Source of the DNA: Tuberibacillus calidus DSM 17572
GTDB lineage: Bacteria > Bacillota > Bacilli > Bacillales > Sporolactobacillaceae
Assembly (NCBI RefSeq): GCF_000430685.1
Contig: NZ_AUMM01000021.1
Coordinates: 1-64,000, forward strand
Direction: 5' to 3'
DNA length: 64,000 bases
In this document: positions 1 to 9,970 of the stretch, in pieces
How the letters are laid out: each line of letters starts with the position of its first letter
Position numbering within the stretch: the first letter of the stretch is position 1
Position numbers and translations under genes: made by a program
Notes under the pieces: generated by a model
Told to the model about the DNA's origin: nothing
The model's input: only the letters and a program-made list of their open reading frames with translations
Databases searched by the model: none

Positions 1-205
1 TCAATGAACCAAGTGCCAAACGAACCGAAAAGGCCTTGTGTCCTTGCCTGACGTCTCCCAGTGACTTGACATATTCTTTTTCAGCTTTTGACCAGGGGAT
101 GAGGTTAGACAAGACCACCCAACGGTTATTGGGATTTAATTGTCCACCAAACGGCAGGAAAAATTCATGTGGCAGGATGAGTTGATCGGCATGATGTTCG
201 TACAA
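1..205 (-). CDS. transposase, N-terminal part (runs off window edge)
   Basis: An open frame runs from a TTG at 203-205 to the window edge, 68 codons with no stop. A GGAGGG motif lies 7-8 bases before the TTG. The protein contains the motif LPFGGQLNPNNRW followed by LIPWSKAEKEY and ends in RLALGSL. This is the usual opening of IS5-type DDE transposases of Firmicutes (LPFGGxLxxxNRWVxLxxLIPW, then xRMALGALIIKE). Only the first tenth or so is visible, so it cannot be said whether the element is intact. It lies next to a broken recombinase gene, which suggests a zone of repeated insertion. Family call is from motif recall, not a search. Confidence 0.7.
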   Translation of the reverse strand, partial: MYEHHADQLILPHEFFLPFGGQLNPNNRWVVLSNLIPWSKAEKEYVKSLGDVRQGHKAFSVRLALGSL

Positions 206-318
206 AGTTAGTCCCTCCAAGTGCAAGGTTTTTGATAAGTTTCCGAATCATACCCTTGCATATAAATTCGACAAAAAAGTGAAAAACCCTTGTTAAATCA
301 ACATTTTTTTGTTATTCA

Positions 319-575
319 GTAGACCCTATTTATGTTGACGGAATTATCACACATGAAGAATATCAAGAGAGTATTGAAGCAACAAAAAAGGAATTAACTG
401 AATTAATGGAACAGAAAAATGAACTTCTTACATTGATCAATAGTGAAGATGTTCTCGAAACGATTGAAAACTCAAAGAGGAATTACTTCAATTCATAAAT
501 TTCGATGAATTAACCGAAGATATTCTTCATCGACTGATCAATCGAATCGAAGTAAAAAAAAAGACCTTACCCTGA
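319..575 (+). pseudogene. serine recombinase C-terminal remnant, frameshifted
   Basis: The plus strand encodes VDGIITHEEYQESIEATKKE, a helical linker typical of large serine recombinases, up to a TAA at about 499. A shift of one frame then continues with FINFDELTEDILHRLINRIE before a TGA at 573-575. Aromatic-F-DELT-E-L-HRLI-I-V is the normal C-terminal segment of phage-integrase-like large serine recombinases (SpoIVCA/CcrA type). The catalytic N-terminal domain is absent and the junction lies after a T-rich stretch near 305. So this is a dead tail, probably left by a lost prophage or mobile element. What interrupted it at the 5' side is not clear. Confidence 0.7.
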
Positions 576-612
576 TTATCCATTATCTGTTTGCCACACC
601 AAAAATTGGATA

Positions 613-640
613 GAGGCAAGAGAAAACCATATCTTGCCTC
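613..640 (+). terminator. probable intrinsic terminator
   Basis: Perfect 9-bp stem GAGGCAAGA/TCTTGCCTC with a 10-base loop, followed on the plus strand by GTATTTTAATTT. It sits just past the 3' end of rlmD, which comes from the other strand, and just past the recombinase remnant. The T-rich side suits plus-strand transcripts best; it may also end rlmD. Confidence 0.55.
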
Positions 641-645
641 GTATT

Positions 646-2010
646 TTAATTTAAAACTATCTGTGCTACGCACTCCACATGCGTCGTTTGCGGGAACATG
701 TCGACGGGTTGGACTTCGATAGTTTGGAAGCCACCGTCTTCCAAGATGCGCAGGTCGCGGGCGAGGGTGGACGGGTTGCAAGAAACATAGACGACGCGTT
801 TCGGCTTCATGGCGATAATTGTTTTTAGCAGTGCTTCGTCACAGCCTTTGCGCGGCGGGTCGACGACGATGACATCCGCCTTGATCCCTTTTTCATGCCA
901 GGCAGGGATGACGTCTTCCGCTTTTCCGGCCTCAAAAAAAGCGTTGTCGAGACCGTTGAGCTCGGCATTGGCTTTAGCATCCTCAATGGCCTCCGGAACG
1001 ATTTCCACCCCATAAACTTTGCCGGCTTTTTGTGCGAGAAAAAGCGAAATCGTGCCGATGCCGCAGTAGGCGTCGATCACCGTTTCCTGACCGGTAAGTT
1101 CAGCGTACTCCAGCGCTTTTTCATAAAGGACGCGCGTTTGCTGTGGATTGACTTGGTAAAAAGAACGCGCCGAAATCGCAAACTTAACCGAGCCGATCCG
1201 GTCATAAATGACATCGCGTCCCCAAATCGTTTTAGTGGTTTCGCCGAAAATGACATTTGTCCGCTTACTGTTGATATTATGGGCGATCGCTTTAATTTGC
1301 GGATACTTTTCGGTCAAACCGCGGATGAACGTTTTCCTGTGCGGAAGATCATTGGTTTTCGTCACAAGAACAACCATCACTTCCCCCGTCTCACGGCCAA
1401 TGCGCACGACGATATGGCGGAGAACTCCGCGGTGGTTCGTTTCATCATAAGGCGGGATGCCGGTTTCTTTGGCGATTTTCTTGACTTCCTGAATGATTTC
1501 ATCCACTGTTTCATCCGTAATCAGACAATGATCCATATCGATGATCTGGTGGCTGCGCTTTTGATAAAAACCGGCGATCAGCTCGCCGTTGCGTGCGGCC
1601 ACAGGGACTTGCGCTTTATTGCGGTAGATCCAAGGGTACTCCAAGCCGAGCGTCGGCAAGACCTTGACGTCCGAAAGCCCGCCAATTCGCTCCAACGCAT
1701 CTATAACTTGTTTTTGTTTATATTTCAACTGACCTGTATAGCTTAAATGCTGCAACTGGCATCCTCCGCAGCGACCGTAGATGTCACAGAGCGGGTCCAC
1801 GCGGTCGGGGCTTTTTTCCAATCGTTCTTCCACCTTGCCGTACCCGTAGTCCTTCTTTGTATGTACCACGCGAATTTTCGCTTTTTCACCAGGGAGGCTG
1901 TCTGGAACAAATAATGTATAGCCCTCTATTTTAGCAACACCTGCTCCCTCGTGGGTTAAGTCGGTAATCTCAGCGGTGATGAGTTGATTTTTTTGAACCG
2001 GTGGTTGCAA
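646..2010 (-). CDS. rlmCD: 23S rRNA (uracil-5-)-methyltransferase RlmCD/RlmD
   Basis: A 454-residue SAM-dependent methyltransferase that makes 5-methyluridine in 23S rRNA; the B. subtilis homologue YefA modifies both U747 and U1939. A TRAM RNA-binding domain occupies about residues 8-65. Iron-sulfur ligands are C75, C81, C84 ([10 protein letters not shown]) and about C152 (DHCLI). The SAM pocket is in [14 protein letters not shown], the DPPRKG motif follows, and the catalytic Cys is about C411 in [12 protein letters not shown]. The start is a TTG with SD GAGGGATG. It is downstream of dgkB with a 66-base gap, as in B. subtilis (yerQ-yefA). Confidence 0.95.
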   Translation of the reverse strand: MQPPVQKNQLITAEITDLTHEGAGVAKIEGYTLFVPDSLPGEKAKIRVVHTKKDYGYGKVEERLEKSPDRVDPLCDIYGRCGGCQLQHLSYTGQLKYKQKQVIDALERIGGLSDVKVLPTLGLEYPWIYRNKAQVPVAARNGELIAGFYQKRSHQIIDMDHCLITDETVDEIIQEVKKIAKETGIPPYDETNHRGVLRHIVVRIGRETGEVMVVLVTKTNDLPHRKTFIRGLTEKYPQIKAIAHNINSKRTNVIFGETTKTIWGRDVIYDRIGSVKFAISARSFYQVNPQQTRVLYEKALEYAELTGQETVIDAYCGIGTISLFLAQKAGKVYGVEIVPEAIEDAKANAELNGLDNAFFEAGKAEDVIPAWHEKGIKADVIVVDPPRKGCDEALLKTIIAMKPKRVVYVSCNPSTLARDLRILEDGGFQTIEVQPVDMFPQTTHVECVAQIVLN

Positions 2011-2076
2011 GTCGCATCCCTCACTTTCTGAAAAAGAAAAGACAGATGCGGAATCTGCCTTAAAAATACAACGCGT

Positions 2077-2997
2077 TTAATAGTTTGTACTCTCTTTATA
2101 CTTTTCAGCCGTCCGCTCGGGGACGACGAGGTCAATATGATGATGCAGATTTTCAAAAGCAGCCGGAAAATGTCCGCCGAATTCTCCGTCGAGGTTCAGC
2201 TGCATCGATTCATCCGCTTCGACTTTAATATGACTGGCTTTCGCGTAAACAACCTTATCATCATGTATGTGCTCCCCTTTTAAAGCAAGGCGGGCGAGCC
2301 GGATAAATTCCGCGAGATTCGTCTTTTTTAAAATCAGCAAGTCAAACATACCGTCACTGAGTGAGGCTTCGGGTGCCAACCGCTCGAACCCTGCGACTGA
2401 GTTGGAATTGGCGACGAAAAACAGCATGATCTCGCCTTCAAACAGTTTCCCGTCGTATTCAATTTTGACGTGTGTCGGGCGGATGGACGGCAGTTTTTCG
2501 ATGCCTTTAAGGTAATAAGCGAGTTGTCCAAGCATTGTTTTCAAGCGGCTCGGGACTTCATAGGAAATTTCCGTCAGTTTTCCACCACCGGAGATATAAA
2601 TAAAATAGTGATCATTGACTTTTCCGATGTCTAGCGGAATGGTATGGCCTGCGGCTAGGACATCACAGGCTTTTTTTATATCTTTTGTCATGCCGATCGC
2701 CCGTGCGAAATCATTCGTCGTGCCCATCGGGATGATGCCGAGCTTGGGACGCTCCGGCATATCGCCAAGACCGTTAACGACTTCATTGAGGGTGCCGTCA
2801 CCGCCCGCCGCAATCACTAAATCAAACCGACGTTCTACCGCCGCGCGCGCAGCAACCGTTGCATCTCCGGGTCCTTTCGTCGCATGACACGAGGTTTCAA
2901 AGCCTGCTTGTTCCAATCGGTCTAATATGTATGGGATATTGCGCCTGATTTGTTCCCGTCCAGATGTCGGGTTATAGATGAGCCGTGCCCGTTTCAT
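2077..2997 (-). CDS. dgkB: diacylglycerol kinase, DagK/DgkB type
   Basis: 306 residues, the usual length. It phosphorylates diacylglycerol released during lipoteichoic acid synthesis, returning it to the phospholipid pool at the inner face of the membrane. The N-terminal nucleotide-binding part has YNPTSGRE and the signature GGDGTLNEVVNGL (about residues 64-76), then GTTNDFAR. The C-terminal beta-sandwich holds LNLDGEFGG. It lies upstream of rlmCD on the same strand, matching B. subtilis yerQ-yefA. The start ATG has SD GGTGAT. The roughly 300 bases upstream (2998-3294) show no clear promoter, repeat or gene. Confidence 0.93.
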   Translation of the reverse strand: MKRARLIYNPTSGREQIRRNIPYILDRLEQAGFETSCHATKGPGDATVAARAAVERRFDLVIAAGGDGTLNEVVNGLGDMPERPKLGIIPMGTTNDFARAIGMTKDIKKACDVLAAGHTIPLDIGKVNDHYFIYISGGGKLTEISYEVPSRLKTMLGQLAYYLKGIEKLPSIRPTHVKIEYDGKLFEGEIMLFFVANSNSVAGFERLAPEASLSDGMFDLLILKKTNLAEFIRLARLALKGEHIHDDKVVYAKASHIKVEADESMQLNLDGEFGGHFPAAFENLHHHIDLVVPERTAEKYKESTNY

Positions 2998-3294
2998 AAT
3001 ATCACCATGCTTTACGATTCCTGTGTAAAAAGGCCAGCTCCCGTTCAGAGGACAGCTGCAATCCTGACTAACATTATACGTGAAATTCGAAAGGAAAGCG
3101 AATGAGAAGGGGAATTAAGGAAATTCGGGCTTAATCACAGCTTCGGCTTGTTTTTTCTGCTTCGATTTTCAAATGGCTGTGCTTTGATTCTTCACTTTTC
3201 AAATTGGTTTTTACGTATAATGAAGCGAATCCAGATCCGGTTAGAGCCTTCTTCCCCGAATTTTTAGTCGCAATATCCCCATAAAATGGAGCCA

Positions 3295-4218
3295 TTAAAT
3301 ATTTTCTACAATTGCCCGGATGGCGCTTAGGTCCTCAGGGGTGAGCTTGACGTCGGCCGCTTTGACTGTGCCTTGAATGTGTCCCGGGCGGCGCCCCCCT
3401 GGGATGACGGCATCAACCCCGTTTTGCGCTAGCAGCCAGGCAAGCGCTAAATTCGGCAAATTCGTGCCTTTTGTTTCGGCGATTTCTTTCAGTTTTTCCG
3501 TAGCGGCGATTTTTTTCTCAAATTCATCTTGTGACCAGCGTTTCGGTGCCGGGTCTGTTTTTTTATACTTGCCGCTTAAGAGACCTGAGGCTAGCGGAAA
3601 GTAAGGGATAAAAGAAATATCGTTTGCCGCGCAGTAAGGTAAAAGATCTGCTTCTACCCGGCGGTCAAAAAGATTGTATCCCGATTGCAAGGCGCTAATC
3701 GGACATGTTCTGTCTGCTTCTTTCAATTGATCCAAGTTCAAATTGGAGACGCCAATCGCCCGAATTTTTCCTTCTTCTTTCAGGCGTGAAAGTTCACCAA
3801 CGGATTCCGCGATCGGCGTTTCACCATCGGGAAAATGGAGATAGTAAAGATCGACATAATCGGTGCCCAGTCTTTTCAGGCTCGCTTCAAGGGCCCGGCG
3901 CAAGTATTCAGGGCGGTTATTTTTCCTGACATTGCCGTTATCATCCCATTCATTCCCGCCTTTTGTAGCGATGATAAGCTCCTCACGCCTGGCACCGATT
4001 TCCCTTAGCACTTCTCCGATTAATTCTTCGGAACGGCCGTGGCCGTAGACGTCAGCTGTATCAATAAAATTGACACCGAGAGCGATCGCTTCTTTGACAA
4101 AATTTTTCCCTTCCGTTTCGCTTAAATCTTTATAATAATTGTGGCCGCCGACTTTATTGGTGCCGATGCCAATGACAGTAATGGACATGTCCGTTTTCTT
4201 TAAAGTTGTAAAGCGCAT
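3295..4218 (-). CDS. aldo/keto reductase
   Basis: A 307-residue NADP-dependent TIM-barrel reductase of carbonyl compounds; the physiological substrate cannot be told. Catalytic residues are visible: Asp and Tyr in DTADVYGHGRSEE, Lys in IIATKGG, His in YYLHFPD. The NADP-binding C-terminal part has AVIPGGRRPGHI. The frame is open 19 codons further upstream, but the ATG at 4216-4218 (MRFTTLKKTD) has GAGGAG ten bases before it, so it is taken as the start. Convergence with no neighbour operon; the flavin oxidoreductase gene upstream is 190 bases away and may be transcribed separately. Confidence 0.88.
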   Translation of the reverse strand: MRFTTLKKTDMSITVIGIGTNKVGGHNYYKDLSETEGKNFVKEAIALGVNFIDTADVYGHGRSEELIGEVLREIGARREELIIATKGGNEWDDNGNVRKNNRPEYLRRALEASLKRLGTDYVDLYYLHFPDGETPIAESVGELSRLKEEGKIRAIGVSNLNLDQLKEADRTCPISALQSGYNLFDRRVEADLLPYCAANDISFIPYFPLASGLLSGKYKKTDPAPKRWSQDEFEKKIAATEKLKEIAETKGTNLPNLALAWLLAQNGVDAVIPGGRRPGHIQGTVKAADVKLTPEDLSAIRAIVENI

Positions 4219-4273
4219 GATCTTATCACTCCTCAAATTGAGATTTTTCGAACCCGACCTGGTACGCTTGTTC

Positions 4274-4418
4274 AAATGACCGAGCTTTACAAAATTTACG
4301 TCCTGAATGGTTAGTCAAAATGATCCTTCTTATATATGCACACACCCACAAAATCAGGGACAATAGATGGCTTTTTCAAAGGGTTTCCTTTCAGATAAAT
4401 GAACAAGCTTTACAAAAT
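4274..4418. repeat. 22-bp direct repeat pair (4274-4295 and 4397-4418)
   Basis: AAATGACCGAGCTTTACAAA(AT) at 4274 and AAATGAACAAGCTTTACAAA(AT) at 4397 differ at two positions. The second copy covers the stop codon of the flavin oxidoreductase gene; the first lies in the leader of the aldo/keto reductase gene. The 101 bases between them contain no gene and no evident terminator. A duplicated gene end or an old recombination scar would explain this. Confidence 0.5.
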
Positions 4419-6380
4419 GGAGTTTTCCCGGACATCTGTTTCGTAAGCCAACAGCGCTCCTTCGTAGATGGCGCGTTTGGCATCGAGTTCGCCAGCAAGC
4501 CTCGCCCCGCCGATCACCGATACCTTAATGCCATGTTCCTTTAAAAGCTCCAGATTTTCTAAAGACACCGACTCTTGCCCACTCGCCAAGATCACCGTAT
4601 CAGCAGGGATGAGTTGGAGGGTTGTTTCACCGTTTTCTAATTTTTTCTCAATGAGTACACCATCGGGTTGAATCGCCCGATAGGACAACTCACTGAAAAA
4701 CTGTACACCGCTTTGCCTGAGATGCGAAAGAAGCGCCCACTTGGTCGTCTTGCCGAGGCCTTGCCCCATTTTTCCATGACGCCGAAGTAAAGTGATGGAA
4801 TGCGCATTCTGTGCGAGCAAAAAGTGGGCCACATCGCAAGCTACACCGCCTGCGCCAATGATGACGACACGGGGACCTACCTGCTGCGGGTTACGAAAAC
4901 TTTCCGCATAAGTCATCACATGTGGGCTGTCGATTCCCGGAATATCGGGAATCCGCGGTTTCACACCGGTTGCCACCACCACTTCTGCGAAACCTTCATG
5001 AAGCAACGCCTCCGATGAGGGAGCCGTCTGCAGCCGAATATCCACCCCTAAGCGGTCAAGTTCGTTTTTATAATAACGGAGTGTTTCATTAAATTCACCC
5101 TTGGTTGGCACGAGTCGGGCATAGTTCAACTGGCCGCCAAGCATGGCGCCGGCTTCAAAAAGCGTCACCGCCTCGCCTTTTTCAGATAAAGCCCTTGCCG
5201 CTTCGAGTCCGGCAGGTCCACCGCCGACCACGGCAACCTTTTTCGGGGTTTTAGCTTTGTGCATGACCCATTTATATTCCCTGCCCGCCCGGGGATTGAC
5301 TAAACATGAAGCGGGTTTGCCTTCAAAAATATGGTCGAGGCAGGCTTGGTTACAGGCGATGCACGTATTGATGCGATGAAAATCCCCGGCCTGCGCTTTT
5401 TGTAATAGATATGGGTCGGCAAGAAACGGCCTGGCCATGGAAACGAGGTCACACGCACCTTTTTCAATGAGCAAGTTGGCTAACCGCGGGTCGTTAATGC
5501 GGTTGGAACCGATGATCGGAATATTGACATGTGGTTTAATCCGTTCACAAACAGCCATAAATCCTGCTCGTGGGACCATCATGGAAATGGTAGGCACTTG
5601 TGATTCATGCCAGCCGATTCCGATGTTTAAAACATCCGCCCCCATCATCTCCAGCGCTTGCGCCAGCTGTATGGTTTCGGCCTCTGTCGTGCTGTTCGGG
5701 ATGAGGTCTGCCCCTGACATGCGGAAAATCACGGGGAAATCCGGGCCGACGCTTTTTTTCACAGCAGAAAGAACCGATAAGGCAAAACGCATCCGGTTTT
5801 CGAACGGACCGCCCCATTCGTCTTCGCGGTGATTTGTTACGGGCGAAAGAAATTGGTTAATAAGGTAGCCTTCCGAGCCCATGATTTCGACGGCATCAAA
5901 ACCGACTTCGACCGCCCGTTCGGCGGCGATGCAATATTGGTCAATGAGTTCGTGTATCTCTTCGGACGTTAATTCCCGTGGGGTATGGCGATGAATCGGT
6001 GACTTGATTGCGGAAGGGGCAACTGATGAATAGCCGGTGAGTTCTGGCATGGAGTAGCGACCGGCATGAAACAATTGCGCCCCGATTTTTCCCCCGACAT
6101 CGTGGACAGACGTTGTGATTTTTTTCATCACTTCAAGATCATGACTACGGTAAAAGCCGAGAAAATGAGGTCCGCCTTCACCCTCCGGTGCCACAGCAAT
6201 GCCGCCTGTAATAATGAGGCCGGGGCCGCCAGCTTTGGCACGCTCTTTATAAAAAGTGGCCAGCGCCTCACCGCTTTGATCCACGCCCTCCAACCCGACA
6301 TGCATCGACCCCATGATGACGCGATTTCGGAATGTCGTTCCGGCAAGTTGAATCGGTGATAAAAGTGTATCCAATCCCAC
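4410..6380 (-). CDS. FMN/FAD/4Fe-4S oxidoreductase, 2,4-dienoyl-CoA reductase/old yellow enzyme family
   Basis: About 656 residues: an FMN-binding TIM barrel (residues 1-330, LLSPIQLAGTTFRNRV), a Cys cluster CIACNQACLDHIF...SCLVNPRAG fitting a 4Fe-4S ligand set, then an FAD/NAD(P) module beginning KVAVVGGGPAGLEAARAL. This is the layout of FadH and of trimethylamine dehydrogenase-like enzymes, which reduce activated C=C bonds; the actual substrate is unknown. The ATG at 6389 touches its SD (AAGGAG directly before ATG), so the GTG at 6378-6380, nine bases further on, is the better start. No partner genes of fatty-acid oxidation are adjacent. Confidence 0.85.
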   Translation of the reverse strand: MGLDTLLSPIQLAGTTFRNRVIMGSMHVGLEGVDQSGEALATFYKERAKAGGPGLIITGGIAVAPEGEGGPHFLGFYRSHDLEVMKKITTSVHDVGGKIGAQLFHAGRYSMPELTGYSSVAPSAIKSPIHRHTPRELTSEEIHELIDQYCIAAERAVEVGFDAVEIMGSEGYLINQFLSPVTNHREDEWGGPFENRMRFALSVLSAVKKSVGPDFPVIFRMSGADLIPNSTTEAETIQLAQALEMMGADVLNIGIGWHESQVPTISMMVPRAGFMAVCERIKPHVNIPIIGSNRINDPRLANLLIEKGACDLVSMARPFLADPYLLQKAQAGDFHRINTCIACNQACLDHIFEGKPASCLVNPRAGREYKWVMHKAKTPKKVAVVGGGPAGLEAARALSEKGEAVTLFEAGAMLGGQLNYARLVPTKGEFNETLRYYKNELDRLGVDIRLQTAPSSEALLHEGFAEVVVATGVKPRIPDIPGIDSPHVMTYAESFRNPQQVGPRVVIIGAGGVACDVAHFLLAQNAHSITLLRRHGKMGQGLGKTTKWALLSHLRQSGVQFFSELSYRAIQPDGVLIEKKLENGETTLQLIPADTVILASGQESVSLENLELLKEHGIKVSVIGGARLAGELDAKRAIYEGALLAYETDVRENSIL

Positions 6381-6623
6381 AGCAGGCATCTCCTTTTCCT
6401 TATTTCACAAAAATGTTCTGACAAAAACACGGATTCCATATTCGTCAGCTTCTATGACAAAATTTCTTGTTTATACGCAATCTTTTTTTAAATGGTCTAT
6501 ATAATTTTTCTATTAAAGCCTATGAAAATCCTTTTTAAAAAAGGACAGGATTGGGAGAGTTTTCGACAGGGGCAAGGCTCGGGGGGTACACTATAACGCG
6601 TCAATTAAAAGGAGATTTTTTCT

Positions 6624-6665
6624 ATGCTCTGTTCAAGGAAAGGATGCGAGGGGTTTCCATGTTAA
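6624..6665 (+). other. 13-codon Cys-rich mini-ORF with good SD (unproven)
   Basis: ATG at 6624-6626, AAAGGAG about 8 bases before it, 13 codons (MLCSRKGCEGFPC), TAA at 6663-6665. Three Cys in 13 residues. It points toward the gatB terminator and its stop overlaps that hairpin. GGGGTTT at about 6650 could pair with AAACCCC at about 6667, an alternative to the terminator stem. It could be a leader peptide or chance; nothing on the plus strand downstream would be controlled by it. Confidence 0.2.
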
Positions 6666-6691
6666 AAAACCCCTGCTTGAGAGAGCAGGGG
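6664..6691 (-). terminator. intrinsic terminator of gatCAB
   Basis: On the minus strand: CCCCTGCT, loop CTCTCA, AGCAGGGG, then TTTTTT. It begins nine bases after the gatB stop codon. Confidence 0.93.
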
Positions 6692-6699
6692 CCTGAAGC

Positions 6700-8127
6700 T
6701 TAGCGTTTAGCGATTTCTTCAAGAATAATTTTATTGACCATGGGCGGGTTGGCTTGTCCACGCGTTTTCTTCATCACTTCACCGACAAGGAAACCGAGCG
6801 CGCGATCTTTGCCGTTTTTATAATCAATGATTGATTGTTCGTTGGCGTCGAGAATCGGCAGGATGATTTCGCGCAGGGCACCTTCGTCGGAGATTTGCAC
6901 CAACCCTTTTTCCTTGACGATTTGTTCTGGATCGCCGCCGTTTTTCATTAACTCTTTGAAAACTTTCTTAGCGATTTTTGATGAAATCGTGCCCTTTTCG
7001 ATGAGGGCGATCAATTTCGCGAGCGCCTCTGGAGTCATTGGGATGTCCGTGATGTCCAAGTTTTCCGCGTTCAAATAGCCATTGACTTCACCCATGAGCC
7101 AGTTAGACGCTTGCTTGGCATCTGCACCTGCTGCGATGGTTGCTTCGAAAAAGTCGGCCATCGCTTTCACTTGGGTTAATACGTCCGCATCATATGCTGG
7201 CAGGCCGAGTTCGTTGATGTAACGCGCTTTCCGCGCATCGGGAAGTTCTGGAATCTGAGCGCGGACTTTTTCTTTCCAAGCGTCATCAATGTGCAACTTC
7301 ACCAAATCCGGTTCCGGGAAGTAGCGGTAATCTTCGGATCCTTCTTTCACCCTCATTAAAATGGTTGTTTTGGTGGCTTCATCGAAACGGCGGGTTTCCT
7401 GTTGGATGATGCCGCCGGAAAGCAGCACGCGCGCTTGCCGTTCTTGTTCATATTCCAACCCTTTTTGCACGAAGCTAAAAGAGTTTAAGTTTTTCAATTC
7501 GGTTTTTGTTCCAAATTCTTCTTGGCCGTATGGACGGAGTGAAAGGTTCGCATCACAGCGGAGCGAGCCTTCTTCCATTTTACAATCGGAAACACCTGTA
7601 TACTGCATGATTGCCTTTAATTTTTCCAAATAAGCATAAGCTTCTTCAGGCGTCCGGATATCGGGTTCGGAGACGATTTCAATCAACGGGGTGCCGACGC
7701 GGTTGAAGTCAACAAGCGAGCCGTCTTCCACGTGCGTCAGTTTCCCGGCGTCTTCTTCAAGGTGCAAGCGGGTGATGCCGATGCGTTTTTTCTTTCCGCC
7801 GACTTCAATTTCGATATACCCATTCCGGCCGATCGGCTGGTCATATTGCGAGATTTGATAGGCTTTCGGGTTATCGGGATAAAAGTAGTTTTTTCGGTCG
7901 AACTTCGTATCCGTTGCGATTTCGCAGTTCAAGGCCATCGCTGCCCTCATGGCAAATTCCACGGCTTCTTTATTTAAAACGGGCAAAACACCGGGATGTC
8001 CGAGACAAATCGGGCAAGTATGGGTGTTCGGCGGTGCGCCAAATTCGGTGGAACAGCCGCAAAAAATTTTCGATTTGGTTTTCAATTCGACATGGACTTC
8101 AAGGCCGATAATCGTTTCAAAATTCAT
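6700..8127 (-). CDS. gatB: Asp-tRNA(Asn)/Glu-tRNA(Gln) amidotransferase subunit B
   Basis: 475 residues, normal length. It binds the misacylated tRNA, activates the Glu (or Asp) side chain with ATP and accepts ammonia from GatA. The cradle domain begins [12 protein letters not shown] with Zn-binding Cys residues in FCGCSTEF and CPICLGHPG. The C-terminal helical and YqeY-like domain (about 330-475) has ASNWLMGEV and ends [13 protein letters not shown]. Its ATG overlaps the gatA stop (ATGA), a sign of translational coupling. It is the last gene of gatCAB and is followed at once by a strong terminator. Confidence 0.97.
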   Translation of the reverse strand: MNFETIIGLEVHVELKTKSKIFCGCSTEFGAPPNTHTCPICLGHPGVLPVLNKEAVEFAMRAAMALNCEIATDTKFDRKNYFYPDNPKAYQISQYDQPIGRNGYIEIEVGGKKKRIGITRLHLEEDAGKLTHVEDGSLVDFNRVGTPLIEIVSEPDIRTPEEAYAYLEKLKAIMQYTGVSDCKMEEGSLRCDANLSLRPYGQEEFGTKTELKNLNSFSFVQKGLEYEQERQARVLLSGGIIQQETRRFDEATKTTILMRVKEGSEDYRYFPEPDLVKLHIDDAWKEKVRAQIPELPDARKARYINELGLPAYDADVLTQVKAMADFFEATIAAGADAKQASNWLMGEVNGYLNAENLDITDIPMTPEALAKLIALIEKGTISSKIAKKVFKELMKNGGDPEQIVKEKGLVQISDEGALREIILPILDANEQSIIDYKNGKDRALGFLVGEVMKKTRGQANPPMVNKIILEEIAKR

Positions 8128-9587
8128 GCGCGTCCCACCCCTTCCAAGTTTGGTCTTAAGTTGAGGTTCGCGGCTTGTTCATAGACATGGGCCGTGCGGT
8201 AAACCGTTTCCTCAGCAAAAGGTTTGCCAATGATTTGCAAGCCAACAGGTAGCCCGTCCGATAAACCGCAAGGCACGCTGATGGCCGGCACACCGGCGAG
8301 GTTGACAGGGATCGTTAAAATGTCATTCGCATACATCGTCAGCGGATCATCCATTTTTTCACCGATTTTAAAGGCGGTTGTCGGTGTTGTTGGGCCGATG
8401 ACGACATCGTATTTTTCAAAGACCTTTTCAAAGTCGCGCTTGATGAGCGTGCGCACTTTTTGCGCTTTTTTATAATAGGCGTCATAATAGCCGGAACTTA
8501 AAGCGAATGTCCCAAGCATGATGCGGCGTTTGACTTCGGGGCCAAAGCCTTGGCTGCGCGATTTTTTGTACATATCCAGCAAGTTTTCAGCTTCGGCACG
8601 CACGCCGTAGCGAACGCCGTCAAAACGGGCTAGGTTCGCCGAAGCTTCTGAAGACGCTAAGAGATAGTAAGTCGCTAGCGCATATTTCGAATGCGGCAGA
8701 GATACTTCTTCAACAACGGCCCCCAGGGATTCAAGGGTGGACAGCGCTTTTTTGACGGCTTCTTTCACGCCTTCGGATATACCTTCGCCAAGGTATTCTT
8801 TCGGCACGGCGATTTTCAACCCTTTGACTTCACCCGTGAGCGCTTTGGTGAAGTCAGGCACATCGATGTCTGCGGATGTGGAATCATACGCGTCCAAGCC
8901 GCTGATCGCTGTCAGTAAGTGAGCGTTATCTTCAACGGTTCTCGTGAACGGCCCGATTTGGTCTAGGGAAGAGGCAAAAGCGACCAAACCGAAGCGGGAC
9001 ACGCGGCCGTATGTCGGTTTCATGCCGACGACGCCGCAAAAAGCAGCCGGTTGACGGATCGAGCCGCCGGTATCTGAGCCTAGGGCAAATGGCACCATGC
9101 CGCTTGCGACCGCTGCGGCAGAACCGCCAGATGAGCCGCCCGGAACACGCTCCAAATCCCACGGGTTTCGCGTGACTTGAAAACCGGAGTTTTCGTTCGA
9201 TGACCCCATGGCGAACTCGTCCATGTTCAATTTGCCGATGATGACACCTTTTTGTTTTTTAATGCGGTCAACCACCGTCGCATCATGAAGCGGAATAAAA
9301 TTTTCTAGAAATTTGCTCGCACAGGTCGTTCTTAAGCCTTTTGTTACGATATTATCTTTAATGCCGATGGGCATACCAAAAAGCGCTTCAGGCGCTTGAC
9401 CTCTTTCATTATCAAGGTTTTTGGCCGTCTCTAAAGCGTCTTCTTCATTGAGCGTTAAAAATGCTTGGATGTGTTCATCCTGAGCCTGAATTTGGGCATA
9501 TGCTTCTTTGACAAGATCCGTTACGGATAAATCTTTGTTATGTAGGCGTTCTTGCAAACTTTTATAACCTTCGTCGAAAAGTGACAC
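8124..9587 (-). CDS. gatA: Asp-tRNA(Asn)/Glu-tRNA(Gln) amidotransferase subunit A
   Basis: 487-residue amidase-signature protein that hydrolyses glutamine and channels ammonia to GatB. The Ser-cisSer-Lys triad is visible: Lys in [11 protein letters not shown] (about 77-80), the Ser residues in [15 protein letters not shown] and [12 protein letters not shown]. Start is a GTG with SD GAGGAGGG upstream. The 3' end overlaps gatB by four bases. The presence of gatCAB implies that glutaminyl-tRNA is made by transamidation, normal for Bacillales. Confidence 0.97.
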   Translation of the reverse strand: MSLFDEGYKSLQERLHNKDLSVTDLVKEAYAQIQAQDEHIQAFLTLNEEDALETAKNLDNERGQAPEALFGMPIGIKDNIVTKGLRTTCASKFLENFIPLHDATVVDRIKKQKGVIIGKLNMDEFAMGSSNENSGFQVTRNPWDLERVPGGSSGGSAAAVASGMVPFALGSDTGGSIRQPAAFCGVVGMKPTYGRVSRFGLVAFASSLDQIGPFTRTVEDNAHLLTAISGLDAYDSTSADIDVPDFTKALTGEVKGLKIAVPKEYLGEGISEGVKEAVKKALSTLESLGAVVEEVSLPHSKYALATYYLLASSEASANLARFDGVRYGVRAEAENLLDMYKKSRSQGFGPEVKRRIMLGTFALSSGYYDAYYKKAQKVRTLIKRDFEKVFEKYDVVIGPTTPTTAFKIGEKMDDPLTMYANDILTIPVNLAGVPAISVPCGLSDGLPVGLQIIGKPFAEETVYRTAHVYEQAANLNLRPNLEGVGRA

Positions 9588-9606
9588 GCGCTTCCCTCCT
9601 CGAGTA

Positions 9607-9900
9607 TTAGCTTTCTATGATTTTCGGCACCTTGACTTGGCCGTCGCGTTGGTCGGGAGCGTTTTTCAATGCTTCCTCGCGGGAAATCGATTCCCGAACG
9701 ATATCTTCACGCAAGACATTGGACATCTCAAGAACGTGTGTCGTCTCTTCGATGCCGTCCGTGTCCAGCTCGTTCAATTGTTCCGCAAAATCAATGATAT
9801 CTGCCAGGTCTTTCGTAAAAGCGCCGATCTCTTCTTCTGAAAAACTTAACCGCGCAAGTTCCGCGACATGCTCCACTTGCGCCTTCGTAATTCGCGCCAA
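9607..9900 (-). CDS. gatC: Asp-tRNA(Asn)/Glu-tRNA(Gln) amidotransferase subunit C
   Basis: 97 residues. It wraps round and stabilises the GatA-GatB pair. Family features: [20 protein letters not shown] at the N-terminus, [12 protein letters not shown], then a C-terminal [19 protein letters not shown] at 9909 lies against the SD, so the TTG at 9898-9900 ([12 protein letters not shown]), seven bases after GGAGG and matching the usual MSRI start, is chosen. First gene of gatCAB; a 19-base gap to gatA. Confidence 0.95.
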   Translation of the reverse strand: MARITKAQVEHVAELARLSFSEEEIGAFTKDLADIIDFAEQLNELDTDGIEETTHVLEMSNVLREDIVRESISREEALKNAPDQRDGQVKVPKIIES

Positions 9901-9970
9901 ACCACTCACCTCCGAAATTCAATCAATAGTTAGATCATACCAAATCCCGCTTCAAGTTAAAAGTGGGACG

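Noticed and set aside
895-1746. 283-codon plus-strand frame opposite rlmCD
   Set aside because: Shadow of the real gene; the rlmCD frame has every expected motif. Many similar antisense frames over pur, gat, lig and gro genes were dropped for the same reason.
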